Positions 29,192-39,002 are shown, counted from the first letter of the stretch. The stretch is DNA of 64,000 nt from Parundibacterium terreum (GCF_014636315.1 NZ_BMED01000002.1:744001-808000); one strand, 5' to 3'. Program-made: numbers and translations. Notes: a model not told the origin generated them from the sequence alone.

Positions 29192-32100
29192 AATTTTTTC
29201 CTCGCCGGAATGATGAAGGTGGAACCGACTTTGAGCTCATTGATACCTATCGGCGTAGGCGGCTTTGGCTCAGATTTATCCGTGAGCACGATCCAGTGCT
29301 GGTTCATGGGAACGCCAATACTCCAGGGATAGCTGGGATTGATCGATTTTTTTTCTATGCTTTCAGTGGCGTTGTCGCGTAGCGAATACAAGCGGTCGGC
29401 ACGGTCGCCAACAGGAACAATCTGCAGCAACGACACACCGCTGACCTCTTCCACATAGCCAAGGTCAAGCAGGAAGGAGACCACATCGTGCTGGCGCAGT
29501 ATCCATCCGAAGTGTTGATTGATACCCTTTGCATTCCAAGGCGACAGATAGTCGCATAGCGCCTGATTGATTTTTTCGCTGAGGCGGCCGCTATTGAGCT
29601 GCGACGTCAATTTGATCGTGCAGCGCACTTGCACTTCTTCATAGACCGGATTTTCAACGCTGATGCTGGCATCTGGCGAAGCGTATTGCCGGACGAATTT
29701 TTCGATTTCGTGAATCAGGAATCCACTCAGCGTCGGCTTTTGATTCACGTGCCCGTCCCGATTCAGATACGGGATCGCAACAATCAGGATATGGCCCGGG
29801 CGGAGGCGGCGTTTAGGATCTTCCTCCGAACAGAGGCTCGGGAAGCACTTGACCTTGTAGACTTGCGGAAACTGCTCCAGAATCAGCAGCTCGATGTCGG
29901 CCGGCGTCAATGCTCTATTTTTATGGCGCAGGCGCTCACTGGCACGAACTCTGAACTGCTGCGCACTCTCCGCAGCCTTGCCGTCAAACGAGCGGCGAAT
30001 CTGATAAATGCTATCGACACCCGGAATGTTCCTGCGGCTTTTGGTGATGCGCATCGCGGGGATGATGGCGTCCGGCTTCTTGCCCTGGTCGGCGCGCCAG
30101 GTGACTTTGATTGCCTGCGCATAAATCGAATACAGGCTGCAAAAGCGCTCCACCCCATGCTCTGCCGATACGCTCAGCCAGAACTTACCGGCAGGCATTA
30201 CCGTATTGTCGGTATCGATGTCGTCAGGAAGTTGCAATAAGACGATGCCGCTGGTCATGAATCCTTTGGTAGAGTCTTCCAGTATTTTATTCGCGTCCAG
30301 CTTGCGCCAGCGGTTCCCCGACAAATACCACCATGCCAATCCGCTATCATTTATATGCGTCATCGGCAAGGAGTCTTCACGCAGATAAAAATACAGCGAC
30401 AGCGTGCCTCTCAATTGCTTTCCCTCCACACCGATAAACAGATTGCCCATAGCGTTATAGGCAGGAATCTGGGAGATTTCCTTGGTGTCGCCCGAAAACA
30501 TGGTCTGCCAGCCCACAGGATGCAGGTGAATGAAGCTTTCCTGATCGCCCTGATTTGCGGCCGAACGGTTTTTTTCAAAGTTGATCGTTGATACCGCCTT
30601 GTAATTCAAGGCGATGCGACTGATCTGGGGAGTGTAAGGCGGGTTAGGCAAAGGCTGCATCAGAACCGCCTTCTTTTGCTGTGCATTGTGCGTCAGCACC
30701 CGCGAAAGCAGCGCAGGATACTCCTGATGCCCTAACGCCGCCTCGGGGCTATCCAGTGTCAGCTTGAAGAGTCCGTTCATATTGCTCGATGTGTAACCGA
30801 ACGCAGCGGCCCCCGGGTCGGGCAATGCCCCGGTGGGCTTGTAGTATTGCACCGTCGGAAGAAAGCTGATGTTGTTCTCGGCGCTGGTCAGATTACTGGG
30901 GCTGCCGTCGGAATTCACTTCGTAGCGGAACAGATTGGCGGCATTGCCGGCCCGGATCCACTTACCGTCCGCCAGCACCGACAGGCTCGCCAGAACTTCG
31001 CTGCTCCTCAGCGGGATATCGTAAGTACGGTAATAGGCGGCAAATCCACCCAGCCCTATCGGTAATCCTGTCCACTCGACGTCGATAGATAAATCGCGCA
31101 ACTGCTTGTAAAGGATTTCTTCGCAACCGATGATCAGATAAGACCCAACGGCAGGCAAGGGGCCGAAAGGCATGAAGGGCGACAGTGCGCTCAACTGCCC
31201 TATCTGGTTATATAGCACCAGGCGCCGCACTGCCTTGACATCGACTTCGATACGGATATCTTGCAAAATCCATTGCGACAAGATGTCGTAGGGATAGCGA
31301 TATTCATTTTGCGTCATCTCAAACCGCATCAGCGGCAGTTTCGTCTCGTAACCCGGGCCATGCAGCGCAGCTTGGTAGCTAATAATTGGCGGTACGCTGG
31401 CAGGCAATACAAATTCTATGGAAAGGCAGTCTTCGGGCAGATCCAGATTCAGCGCCCGATACTCAGGACGATATTCGCTTACCTGATACCAGCCATCCTG
31501 CGTCGTCAATCCAATGCGAAACATGCTGCGGAACAGCTTGACGAACACATCGCTCATACGGATCGAACCGGCTTGCTCGGAGCTACGCTTTGCGTCGCTC
31601 TGCAATTGCTCGACTATGCTTTTCAGGCTATCTTCGATAGGGTGTTTCCGGGCGCCCGGATCATTTGCGCTGGACGATTCTGCCGGGTCGCGGTACTGGA
31701 ACAGCACGCGAACGGTACGCTCACCTTCCCGCATCAGCAAGGCCTTGCTGGAGACGGCAAAACCAAAGCGGGCTGTAGTGCCGCCGTGCAGTTGCTCACC
31801 CGGTTTAGGCGCCCCCATCAGGGGTACCGGCGGCAATTTCTCATGCTCATTCTCGTCACTGTCGAGCTGCAGCAAATCGAACTGCCGCTGGTAACAGCCT
31901 GCCGTAGTAAACATGGGTGCCGACTGCCCCAGCACCTCATTTGTCCCTGAGGCATGTGAAAAGTGGCGATCGAAATACAGCGAATGGATTGCTGCAACGC
32001 GCGCATCGCTGAGCATGGACGCACTGCCGGTTGCGTAGACGATGTCGTGCTGATCAGCATCGACACCGGCAATAAATTCCGTGCCTGCATCAATCTGAAT

Positions 32101-33003
32101 CTGCCGCGCCGCCGCTGTGGGCCGTATCACCAGAAAAGCGCTGTCTGCTTTTTGCCCCTGGGCCTGCATGCCCAGCACGCGCTGGAAATAAAAGTCGATG
32201 CGCTTGTCGCCGAAACGATTCAGGCGTTTTTGCAGTTGCTGGAACAGCTGGATAAAAGCTATGAGCAGGCTAGTTCCCGGGTCATGCTGGCCACTCAGCA
32301 AGGAGTGCGGCAATAGACTGCGGATGCCGTTTTGCAGCATACGTATTGCCTGTGTCAGTGTATGAAAATTATGGCGAATCTCGCTGGCGGAAAAATCCTG
32401 CATCTTCTCCGGAACGGGTGCGGTATCCAGGTCTGTCAGATGGATGAAATGCGGCGTAAATACCCTGCCAGCAACACGCATCAGCGACGGCGGCGCGGAT
32501 GCGACGAGTGTCCGCATTTCCCATTTCAAGCCGCGCAAAATTCCTTGCAGCAGTTGCCTTACCTCCTCGCCGACCTGTCCATGCAGGGAAGTGACGGACT
32601 TCATCCAGGCATTCAGCGCACGCGCTACCAGCATGGGCGAATCAATCCGGTCGCGATACCCGCCCTCCAGCGGCCGCTGAATATCCGGGCGGAACCAGTA
32701 TCCATACACCGGCTGCTCCTGCAGGCGGACTTCAAACTGCGCTAACATCTTATCGGTATCAATCGCCAGTACAGACGCCATGAAAATGGCCTCATCCGCG
32801 CTAAAAAATTGATGCCAGTCGCCCTCGGCGCGCAAATCCAGCTGATAGAAGCGCATCAGGCGAGCATATTCGGTCGCCAGGGCGATGAGCTGCTCAAACG
32901 ACAATTCGCTAGGCTGAAAATAATCGCCGCTCAGCGCAGGCGGACGGCGATGCAACTGATCCCGGCCGTCAGTGACAATGATGCGTGATTTCATCATCAG
33001 CAT
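29188..33003 (-). CDS. eCIS baseplate J/gp6-like wedge protein (Afp11-like)
   Basis: 1271 aa. The C-terminal ~250 residues carry the Baseplate_J features: RASERLRHKNRALTPADIE near 1010-1030, a V-P-Y-x-N-R-D-type strand and the wing-like repeat (VRCTIKLTSQLN, near 1120). The long N-terminal portion is wedge-specific. Homologues form the ring of the baseplate around the spike and join sheath initiation to fibres. The start MLMMKS could be any of three Mets. It is flanked by gp25 on one side and the 272-aa protein on the other, in standard eCIS order. Confidence 0.87.
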   Translation of the reverse strand: MLMMKSRIIVTDGRDQLHRRPPALSGDYFQPSELSFEQLIALATEYARLMRFYQLDLRAEGDWHQFFSADEAIFMASVLAIDTDKMLAQFEVRLQEQPVYGYWFRPDIQRPLEGGYRDRIDSPMLVARALNAWMKSVTSLHGQVGEEVRQLLQGILRGLKWEMRTLVASAPPSLMRVAGRVFTPHFIHLTDLDTAPVPEKMQDFSASEIRHNFHTLTQAIRMLQNGIRSLLPHSLLSGQHDPGTSLLIAFIQLFQQLQKRLNRFGDKRIDFYFQRVLGMQAQGQKADSAFLVIRPTAAARQIQIDAGTEFIAGVDADQHDIVYATGSASMLSDARVAAIHSLYFDRHFSHASGTNEVLGQSAPMFTTAGCYQRQFDLLQLDSDENEHEKLPPVPLMGAPKPGEQLHGGTTARFGFAVSSKALLMREGERTVRVLFQYRDPAESSSANDPGARKHPIEDSLKSIVEQLQSDAKRSSEQAGSIRMSDVFVKLFRSMFRIGLTTQDGWYQVSEYRPEYRALNLDLPEDCLSIEFVLPASVPPIISYQAALHGPGYETKLPLMRFEMTQNEYRYPYDILSQWILQDIRIEVDVKAVRRLVLYNQIGQLSALSPFMPFGPLPAVGSYLIIGCEEILYKQLRDLSIDVEWTGLPIGLGGFAAYYRTYDIPLRSSEVLASLSVLADGKWIRAGNAANLFRYEVNSDGSPSNLTSAENNISFLPTVQYYKPTGALPDPGAAAFGYTSSNMNGLFKLTLDSPEAALGHQEYPALLSRVLTHNAQQKKAVLMQPLPNPPYTPQISRIALNYKAVSTINFEKNRSAANQGDQESFIHLHPVGWQTMFSGDTKEISQIPAYNAMGNLFIGVEGKQLRGTLSLYFYLREDSLPMTHINDSGLAWWYLSGNRWRKLDANKILEDSTKGFMTSGIVLLQLPDDIDTDNTVMPAGKFWLSVSAEHGVERFCSLYSIYAQAIKVTWRADQGKKPDAIIPAMRITKSRRNIPGVDSIYQIRRSFDGKAAESAQQFRVRASERLRHKNRALTPADIELLILEQFPQVYKVKCFPSLCSEEDPKRRLRPGHILIVAIPYLNRDGHVNQKPTLSGFLIHEIEKFVRQYASPDASISVENPVYEEVQVRCTIKLTSQLNSGRLSEKINQALCDYLSPWNAKGINQHFGWILRQHDVVSFLLDLGYVEEVSGVSLLQIVPVGDRADRLYSLRDNATESIEKKSINPSYPWSIGVPMNQHWIVLTDKSEPKPPTPIGINELKVGSTFIIPARKKL

Positions 33004-33012
33004 GGGCCAGCA

Positions 33013-33426
33013 TTAAAATTGCACATCTGTCCCCTCCCGGAAATAAAACGGATAGACGATGTTGTGCCTGGCGTTGGTGCTGATGACGGTATAAAAAATG
33101 GAAAAATCAAGGCGCCCCTCCTGTGCCAGCGAGGTATCTTCGAGGATGGACTCCAGTACGATACGCGGTTCAAAAAACAGGATTGCGCGCCTGATCAAGT
33201 CCTTAAGAACCGTGACCGTGCTTTCATTGACGTTTTCATAAATCTGGCTCTTCAAACCGCAGCCGAAGCTTGGCTGCATCACGCGCTCACCGGGCGTCGT
33301 TGACAGCAATATTCGCAGGCTTTGTTTGATGTCTTCGTCTGCGCTGACCATCTTGACAACGCCGCGCCTGGAAAACTCCGGCGGAAAACTCCAGCCGGTA
33401 CCGAGAAATGAGATATCCGTATCCAC
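33013..33426 (-). CDS. gp25-like baseplate protein (Afp9/GPW_gp25)
   Basis: 137 aa with the GPW/gp25 fold signature: TTPGERVMQPSFGCGL (~43-58), helix KDLIRRAILFFEPRI ending in the conserved E-P-R-I motif (~86-89), and C-terminal strands NIVYPFYF. gp25 nucleates sheath polymerisation in T4, T6SS (TssE) and eCIS. Starts with GTG (VDTDISF); no in-frame ATG lies upstream before a stop. 9 nt separate it from the Afp11-like gene. Confidence 0.93.
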   Translation of the reverse strand: MDTDISFLGTGWSFPPEFSRRGVVKMVSADEDIKQSLRILLSTTPGERVMQPSFGCGLKSQIYENVNESTVTVLKDLIRRAILFFEPRIVLESILEDTSLAQEGRLDFSIFYTVISTNARHNIVYPFYFREGTDVQF

Positions 33427-33457
33427 TTTGATCTGCCAAAAATAAATCCATTAGAAA

Positions 33458-33757
33458 TTAACCGCCAACGATCACGGTCGGAAAACCCAGCACGATATTG
33501 CCGCCATGCGCCGTGGTGTCCCCCATGCGGGCAGCCGGCCTGCCGCTGATCAATACCGTTGCGCTTCCTTTCACAATGGAGTCCGGCGGCCCCACGCAGA
33601 CGCACAAATCGCCCACCACTGCGGCCGGCAAACCGCCGATCAGAACATTCGGAACGCAGGGCCCGGAAATCGGCCCGCCGACATGCGGTATCGGCGGCAA
33701 TCCGGGCGTTACCATGGGGCAGACGTGCATATCGGTGATGCGGGCAGCAAGTGGCAT
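33458..33757 (-). CDS. PAAR-domain spike tip protein (Afp10-like)
   Basis: 99 aa with PAAR-type repeats: PLAARITDMHVCP, GGPISGPCVPNVLIGG, GSATVLISGRPAARMGDTTAHGG. His/Cys residues (H11, C13, C35-region, H84) are those expected to hold the tip zinc. PAAR cones sharpen the VgrG-like spike. No effector extension is fused to it. AGGAG precedes the ATG; the VgrG-like gene stops 13 nt upstream. Confidence 0.93.
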   Translation of the reverse strand: MPLAARITDMHVCPMVTPGLPPIPHVGGPISGPCVPNVLIGGLPAAVVGDLCVCVGPPDSIVKGSATVLISGRPAARMGDTTAHGGNIVLGFPTVIVGG

Positions 33758-33770
33758 TTCAATGCTCCTG

Positions 33771-35561
33771 TTAGTTGATCATGACCAAGGCGCCTTTGAC
33801 CGTGGTCTGCCCTGCCGCCGACAGTTCCGCCGTGGCGGCACCCTTGGCGGAAAAGCCGATATTGGCGGTGTTATTGATATTTAGCCCAGTAGTCTTGACG
33901 TCCATCTGAGCAGCTATTTCGACGTTTTGCACGGCCGAGATCGCCACCTTGCCCAGCGCCTTGATGGTGATGTCCTTTGGGCTATCCAGCAAGATCCCGG
34001 TAGGGCTGAGTTCCACCTTATTGTTGTTCTGGTCGTACAGTAAGATGGATTGCGTATCGTCGCTGATCACAACCTTGTTTTTGGCGGGCGTAATAAAGGT
34101 GATAACCTTTTTGTCGTCATCAAACTCCATTTTTAATTTGCTGCGCGTGACCAGCGCCTTGAAATTGTTCTCCGCCGTTAATTCATATGGCGGAACGTGT
34201 TTGCTGCTATACAGGCTGCCTAAAATGACCGGACAAGACGGATCGTTATTGAAGAACCCCAGTACGACCTCATCCCCAATCTCGGGGATGATAAAGGCGC
34301 CAAAACCGGCTGAACCGTAAAAACTGGCGAAGCGCGCCCACACGCCGGCAGTTTCGGCATTCATGAGCGGTACCGAGACCTGGATCTTGTACTGCCCTTC
34401 CGGGTCCGCATCCAGTTTCAATACAATACCGATATGCAAACCGCAAATGCCCGCTGTCCATCCTGCGGCTTCAGGCGCCTGCAACTGATGATCCTCGGTG
34501 AACCAATAAGCCGGCATGCCGAACTCTACTTCGCTGATCCAGTTGCCATCCTGGAGGCGATGAATGACATTGCTGGCGATGACATTGCCGTTAAAATGCG
34601 TGCCGACGCCAGCCAGTTCCAGCAGCACGCCCGGCTTGGCCAGCGAGCTCCCCTGAAACTGCATGCGGCCGCGAATCCGCGACAAGGCCGCCTTGGTTTG
34701 CTGCGCCTTGGTCCATGCCGTCAGCGCGGCGCTCTCCAGCGGAGCGGCTGTCTGCAAACCAAAGTCGCCCGCCCCCAGCACGCTTGCAAGCGTCGCCGAA
34801 GTGATGTCGCCCTGCCCCGTCAGCGTGACGGGCGGTGCAGTCTGGTGCACCACCGCCAGCTTTGCCAGGTCCCAACTGGTACCCGTCACAGAACTCAACT
34901 GCCAGCGTGCATCCAGGTCTGCATGAAATTCGATCAAATCCATCCCGTAGGTCAGGGTCAGCACCGGCGCGCCGCTTGCCACCGGTGCCTTGACGCTGAT
35001 CTCGCCTGCGTCTACCGTCACCAGGAAGCCATTGGCTTCGGCCCGCGCCATCATATAGTCCCAGTCCGTCACGTAGTACTGCACCAGTTCTTTGTAAGTA
35101 ATGCTGGTAGCATCAACGGACGAGCTCAGGCCTGCATGCTTGGCAATCAGTGCGGAAATAATCTGGCTGTCGGTTTTTTCCACATAGTTTGCATTTTTGC
35201 GTCCGACTGTCATCGCCAGCGCTTTGTCGCGGCACTCGATAATCAGGCGCGCATAGTTGTCGCCCGTTATCTTGACCGAATGTTTCACAACGACTCCCGT
35301 AAAAATAGGCGCGACCGTCTCGTCATAGCCGGCATTGATGACCACTACCGTGCCCGGTTTGAAGTTGCCCGCGTCGCTGACAGGAAATGCGGCGTTCGGC
35401 ATATCGCCATCAATGACGGTAATCGTCGCCGAAGGAATGCGGTTGGCACCGTGATTGGTTTCCACCGATACGACCTGCACAATATCGGGCACCGGCTTGC
35501 CGTCGCAGGTTATGGTGAAACTTAAAACACCGGTACTGCTGGCTAAGGGAGAAATTGCCAT
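33771..35561 (-). CDS. VgrG-like central spike (Afp8-like)
   Basis: 596 aa. A gp27-like hub (~1-370) begins with LSFTITCDGKPVPDIVQV and includes the TDWDYMMARAEANGF motif (~167). A gp5-like OB domain (~385-470; GIVLKLDADPEGQYKIQVSV, EIGDEVVLGFFNNDP) is followed by a C-terminal beta-prism (~475-596) of V-x-I-x-A repeats. There is no additional C-terminal toxin domain, so it is structural. It lies directly upstream of the PAAR tip and downstream of the LysM adaptor. Confidence 0.94.
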   Translation of the reverse strand: MAISPLASSTGVLSFTITCDGKPVPDIVQVVSVETNHGANRIPSATITVIDGDMPNAAFPVSDAGNFKPGTVVVINAGYDETVAPIFTGVVVKHSVKITGDNYARLIIECRDKALAMTVGRKNANYVEKTDSQIISALIAKHAGLSSSVDATSITYKELVQYYVTDWDYMMARAEANGFLVTVDAGEISVKAPVASGAPVLTLTYGMDLIEFHADLDARWQLSSVTGTSWDLAKLAVVHQTAPPVTLTGQGDITSATLASVLGAGDFGLQTAAPLESAALTAWTKAQQTKAALSRIRGRMQFQGSSLAKPGVLLELAGVGTHFNGNVIASNVIHRLQDGNWISEVEFGMPAYWFTEDHQLQAPEAAGWTAGICGLHIGIVLKLDADPEGQYKIQVSVPLMNAETAGVWARFASFYGSAGFGAFIIPEIGDEVVLGFFNNDPSCPVILGSLYSSKHVPPYELTAENNFKALVTRSKLKMEFDDDKKVITFITPAKNKVVISDDTQSILLYDQNNNKVELSPTGILLDSPKDITIKALGKVAISAVQNVEIAAQMDVKTTGLNINNTANIGFSAKGAATAELSAAGQTTVKGALVMIN

Positions 35562-35595
35562 TAAAACTCTTTCCAGATGATCTGCAGAATAAAAA

Positions 35596-36273
35596 TTAGC
35601 CCAGTGGCGGAAAGCGCAAGCTGGTGCCCGGCTCCAACTGGCGAAATGCAGTCAGTCCGTTGATACGCGCAACCGCCAGATAGTAAGACGGGTCGCGATA
35701 AATTTTTTCACACAGCAAGGGCAGCGTGTCGCCTGCCTTGACTGTCACCAGGTGTGTCAGGTCGGGGGACTTTCGTCCCTCTTCCTTGACGATTTCAGAA
35801 GCGCTCTGGTACTCGACAAAATTGAGAGAAATTTTTGCGCGCAAGGGTTCGCCGTTCGCCTTGAACAGCGTGTAGTCAAACTTCAGGCCTTCAGCGCGGC
35901 CATAAAAAATCAGGCTGCCCCATACCACCTGCACTATAGGCGCCTCATGTTTGGTGCCGACGTAGGTGTAGACGGTATTACGCAGGGATTCGACTTGCGC
36001 CTTCACGCTTTTTGTGAGGCCGGGCACTGCGCCGGTCCCGTCCAGAACCAGCTCTTTCAGCGTGAGTTTTTCCGGCTGGCTGGCGTGAAACTTGGCTTCG
36101 TTGCTGGCTTGCCCCAATGCCTGGTTTTTCGCATAACGGATGGAGTAGTCGCGCCCATAGCCCGAAGGATTGATCAACGCCTGAAATGTGGGCCGCGAAG
36201 TATCAACGCTGATAGTGCCGCTCTTGGAGACCGTGCAGGCCGAAATTTTCAATAAGGTTTTTTGCCCGGCCAT
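35596..36273 (-). CDS. LysM-containing tube/spike adaptor (Afp7-like)
   Basis: 225 aa from the internal ATG at 36273 (MAGQKTLLKI), chosen because the longer reading frame runs through the DUF5908 gene and GGAG precedes this ATG. The N-terminal ~165 residues resemble the gp53/Afp7-like adaptor, and a LysM-like module follows (LVTVKAGDTLPLLCEKIYRDPSYY; ~172-225). In Afp and PVC this protein connects tube initiators to the spike. 2 nt separate it from the DUF5908 stop. Confidence 0.9.
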   Translation of the reverse strand: MAGQKTLLKISACTVSKSGTISVDTSRPTFQALINPSGYGRDYSIRYAKNQALGQASNEAKFHASQPEKLTLKELVLDGTGAVPGLTKSVKAQVESLRNTVYTYVGTKHEAPIVQVVWGSLIFYGRAEGLKFDYTLFKANGEPLRAKISLNFVEYQSASEIVKEEGRKSPDLTHLVTVKAGDTLPLLCEKIYRDPSYYLAVARINGLTAFRQLEPGTSLRFPPLG

Positions 36274-36275
36274 GC

Positions 36276-36440
36276 TTAGCGTTCTCCACGTTCTCGCAAT
36301 AAATTCAGGACCAGCTTGCGGCACTCGACTAAAATTTCGTCCTTGAGAGCCTGCGGCACAGTTGTTGATTCTTCCCAATTCTCTGTGGGCCGGTCAACAA
36401 TGGTGGTTTTTATGATGAGTTCTTTAATTTCTATCGGCAT
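36276..36440 (-). CDS. DUF5908 small eCIS protein (54 aa)
   Basis: Translating 36440 to 36276 on the minus strand gives a 54-residue protein starting MPIEIKELIIKTTI, the N-terminal pattern of DUF5908 proteins (MP-I/V-E-I-x-E-L-x-I-K), which are found in contractile injection loci. A helical, charged C-terminus follows (ALKDEILVECRKLVLNLLRE). The spacing is tight: 15 nt after the second tube gene, 2 nt before the LysM gene. By position it matches the Afp6-type slot. Function unknown; perhaps a small baseplate or chaperone factor. Confidence 0.85.
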   Translation of the reverse strand: MPIEIKELIIKTTIVDRPTENWEESTTVPQALKDEILVECRKLVLNLLRERGER

Positions 36441-36455
36441 GGGTAGGTCCCGGGT

Positions 36456-36923
36456 TTAAACGGTGCGCTTGGAAAAAGAATAGGCAAAGGCGATTTTCTC
36501 TATCGCCACTTCATTCTTGGTGGAGTTAAAGGCGTCCACGCTCCACTTGACGGGATAGGCATCATTGAATTCCCAAGCACGCAGCACCTGTTTTTTTTCG
36601 CCGTTCAATTTCACAATAATGGTCCGCAATTGAAGAATGGTGGAAAATTCGCCTTCCAGCGTGGCCCGGCACCAGCCCACCAGAGGGGAGCTGAACTGCG
36701 CAATGCCACGCTTCAACTCCAGGTTCCCATGCTTAAGCTGCTTGGGAAGCTGGTGGACAAAGCGGTTCTCTCCCCCCTCCACCACCGACTCGGTTTCAAT
36801 TTCAGTTCCGATTCCCGACACTTCATTGAAAGCAGTGTCGGCAATCGGGTTACCGCTGCCAAAACCTACCGTGAAATAGAATGCCGGTGGCGGGTATCCG
36901 TCTTCAAAATAATCGCCGCTCAT
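36456..36923 (-). CDS. Second inner tube protein (Afp5-like, tube initiator)
   Basis: 155 aa of the phage T4 gp19/Hcp-like tube fold. It has FYFTVGFG at the start, FNEVSGIGTEIETESV (33-48) and the C-terminal EVAIEKIAFAYSFSKR strand. Compared with the main tube (36931-37395) it has more extended loops. Afp5-type tubes initiate polymerisation on the spike adaptor. 7 nt separate it from the first tube gene. Confidence 0.9.
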   Translation of the reverse strand: MSGDYFEDGYPPPAFYFTVGFGSGNPIADTAFNEVSGIGTEIETESVVEGGENRFVHQLPKQLKHGNLELKRGIAQFSSPLVGWCRATLEGEFSTILQLRTIIVKLNGEKKQVLRAWEFNDAYPVKWSVDAFNSTKNEVAIEKIAFAYSFSKRTV

Positions 36924-36930
36924 CTAGCTA

Positions 36931-37395
36931 TTACTTGGGAGTTGTAATCGTCAGGCCCTCATGAACGATTTCAATTGACTCAATCGCCACCTCATTGCCT
37001 TCGGATTTCAGGTCGGTGCTGGAGATCTTGGTAGGCCAGGCATTGCTCAGCGTCCAGACCATGGTGTCCTTGCCGGTTTCATCCAGCAGGCTGATGGTGA
37101 CCGGCACGCGTTTGATGGTATTGAGCTTGATCTGATTCAGCCAGTCCCAGAACTTGTTGTCGCCCTTGAATACGCCTTTTTTCATCGTGATATTGCCGAA
37201 TTTTTTCATGCCCGGCATTTTGATCACGGAAAAGATCGGGCTATCGCCGTGGCGGTATTTGATTTCTTCCGACTGTATGTCCAGGCCCGACACTTCCTGG
37301 AAAGATATGACGTCCTTATCGCCCCATTTCACGCGGAAATAGAATTTCGGCATAGGCCATACATTGGTTGATTGTTTTACTCCGTCGTCTGCCAT
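36931..37395 (-). CDS. Main inner tube protein (Afp1-like)
   Basis: 154 aa with the gp19/Hcp-like fold: FYFRVKWGD, ISFQEVSGLDIQSEEIKYRHGDSPIFS (split by residue 31/44), MKKGVF and a closing GNEVAIESIEIVHEGLTI strand. It stacks as hexameric rings inside the sheath. AGAGG lies 7 nt upstream of the ATG. The sheath gene precedes it by 63 nt. Confidence 0.93.
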   Translation of the reverse strand: MADDGVKQSTNVWPMPKFYFRVKWGDKDVISFQEVSGLDIQSEEIKYRHGDSPIFSVIKMPGMKKFGNITMKKGVFKGDNKFWDWLNQIKLNTIKRVPVTISLLDETGKDTMVWTLSNAWPTKISSTDLKSEGNEVAIESIEIVHEGLTITTPK

Positions 37396-37458
37396 AACAA
37401 ACCTCTTTAGTCAGTTAATTAATTTAAAAAGTCGCTTCATCAGATGAGAGACGACGAG

Positions 37459-38985
37459 CTAGGATTTTTGCATTTGCTGCTGGAAGGTTATTTCAATAAA
37501 CTCGGCAGGACGGCTGAGTGCGAGCAAAATCGTCACACGCAAGATGCCTTCAAGGATGTCTTCCGGTGTCATGGTTTCACCCAGGCCAACGCTCACGTTG
37601 AATGCATCCTCCGGGCTGGCGCCGGCCAGGCCTCCGCGTTTCCAGATGCCGGTGAGGAAGTTGTTCGCCATGCTTTTGATGGTGACCCATGTGCCGCTGA
37701 CATTGGGTTCGAACACATAGGCCTTGGTGGCCAGGCGCAAGGACTCTTCTATCATGATCATGGTGCGGCGCACGTTGATGTAACGCCAGTCGAGGCTATT
37801 GCCGTCCAGAGTGCGGGCGCCCCAGACCAGCGTGCCCTCGCCGATAAAGCTGCGAATCGCATTGATCGATTTGCCGGCGGTGGTAACGTTCAAGTCTTCC
37901 TGCTCGTCATGCGTGATATTGACAGCCGGTGAAATCACCGACGCCAGGCTGACATTGGCAGGCGCCTTCCACACGCCACGCGCGTTATCCACCATCGTAT
38001 ATACGCCAGCCATCGCAGCAGCCGGCGGCAACAGGTTCAACTTCCGCTTAATCGCCAGCAAGATATTTGCATAGGTCGCACTAACGGAAAACAGGATCTT
38101 GTGCAATTCATCGTCGGACAAATAGGTCTTCTGCGTGGCATCCCGTCCGGCATCGCCTACCTGCGCCAGGATGTCCTTCAAATCTTTCGGAGCAGCCTCG
38201 CCACCTGCTTCCGCCAGCAGCAGGTCTTTGACTGCTTTTACATCGACGAAGCTTGCAAAATCCAGGTCGGTCGTCTGGATAATGGAGGTATTCAGCCAGG
38301 GGTAGTAGGCTGCAGAAAAGTTCAGGAAGTTGGTACCGAGATCGCCTCGGAATGCCGCCACACAATCGGTGGGAGGGTCGGTGCGTTCTTTGTAGCCGTT
38401 ATAGATGTCCAGAATCGCAAAACGATTTTTCATCTGGAAGCCGCAATGCTTAAGGCTGTATTGTTGCAGACCTATGCAATCGTCTTCTGCCAATGCCATC
38501 GCATCAGGTATGACCACCATGGTCGGTTCTTGCTCCTTGAGCAGAAGGTCTATGCCTTCTTCCAAAGGTTTTCTGACAACGCCGGTGTCGGAATAGGTCC
38601 CGACAGAGACTATGTAGCAAGGGCCGCCTCCGTTCTGAAAAAACAGCTGCATGCTGTAATACAGGTAGTAGCGATAGGTATCGACCTTCTCGTTTGGACG
38701 CTTCAGCACGTATTCGTCATTGCCGCTTTTAAAATCGCTGCTGGAGTCGGCGTCCGTCTTTTTTACGATATCAAACTTGTCGGCCGGTGCTCCGCCGAAG
38801 TAGTTCACAAATTCTGTCATCGAGGTAATACGCCAGGGTTTTCTTGCCAGCGAAGTTCCCTTATTGTCTGCAATCTGGGTATAACCGATAAATGCCGGAA
38901 CCGCAGTGGCGACTTCCACCACCGAATTCGGAAAGGCGTTTTTTTCAACGATGTAGACGCCAGGGGTTTTATACGGAGCAGCCAT
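37459..38985 (-). CDS. Contractile sheath protein (Afp2-4-like)
   Basis: 508 aa. The N-terminus YKTPGVYIVEKNAFPNSVVE and FIGYT are typical of gp18-type tail sheath proteins. The C-terminal core (GVWKAPANVSL, INAIRSFIGEGTLVWGARTL, RRTMIMIEESL, VNVSV-like strand, LLALSRPAEFIEITF) contains the linker strands that knit neighbouring subunits. It is the only sheath gene here, whereas Afp and PVC encode three. Good ribosome site (AAGGAAGAG). Certain by family pattern. Confidence 0.95.
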   Translation of the reverse strand: MAAPYKTPGVYIVEKNAFPNSVVEVATAVPAFIGYTQIADNKGTSLARKPWRITSMTEFVNYFGGAPADKFDIVKKTDADSSSDFKSGNDEYVLKRPNEKVDTYRYYLYYSMQLFFQNGGGPCYIVSVGTYSDTGVVRKPLEEGIDLLLKEQEPTMVVIPDAMALAEDDCIGLQQYSLKHCGFQMKNRFAILDIYNGYKERTDPPTDCVAAFRGDLGTNFLNFSAAYYPWLNTSIIQTTDLDFASFVDVKAVKDLLLAEAGGEAAPKDLKDILAQVGDAGRDATQKTYLSDDELHKILFSVSATYANILLAIKRKLNLLPPAAAMAGVYTMVDNARGVWKAPANVSLASVISPAVNITHDEQEDLNVTTAGKSINAIRSFIGEGTLVWGARTLDGNSLDWRYINVRRTMIMIEESLRLATKAYVFEPNVSGTWVTIKSMANNFLTGIWKRGGLAGASPEDAFNVSVGLGETMTPEDILEGILRVTILLALSRPAEFIEITFQQQMQKS

Positions 38986-39002
38986 ATCTCTTCCTTTGAA
39001 AA

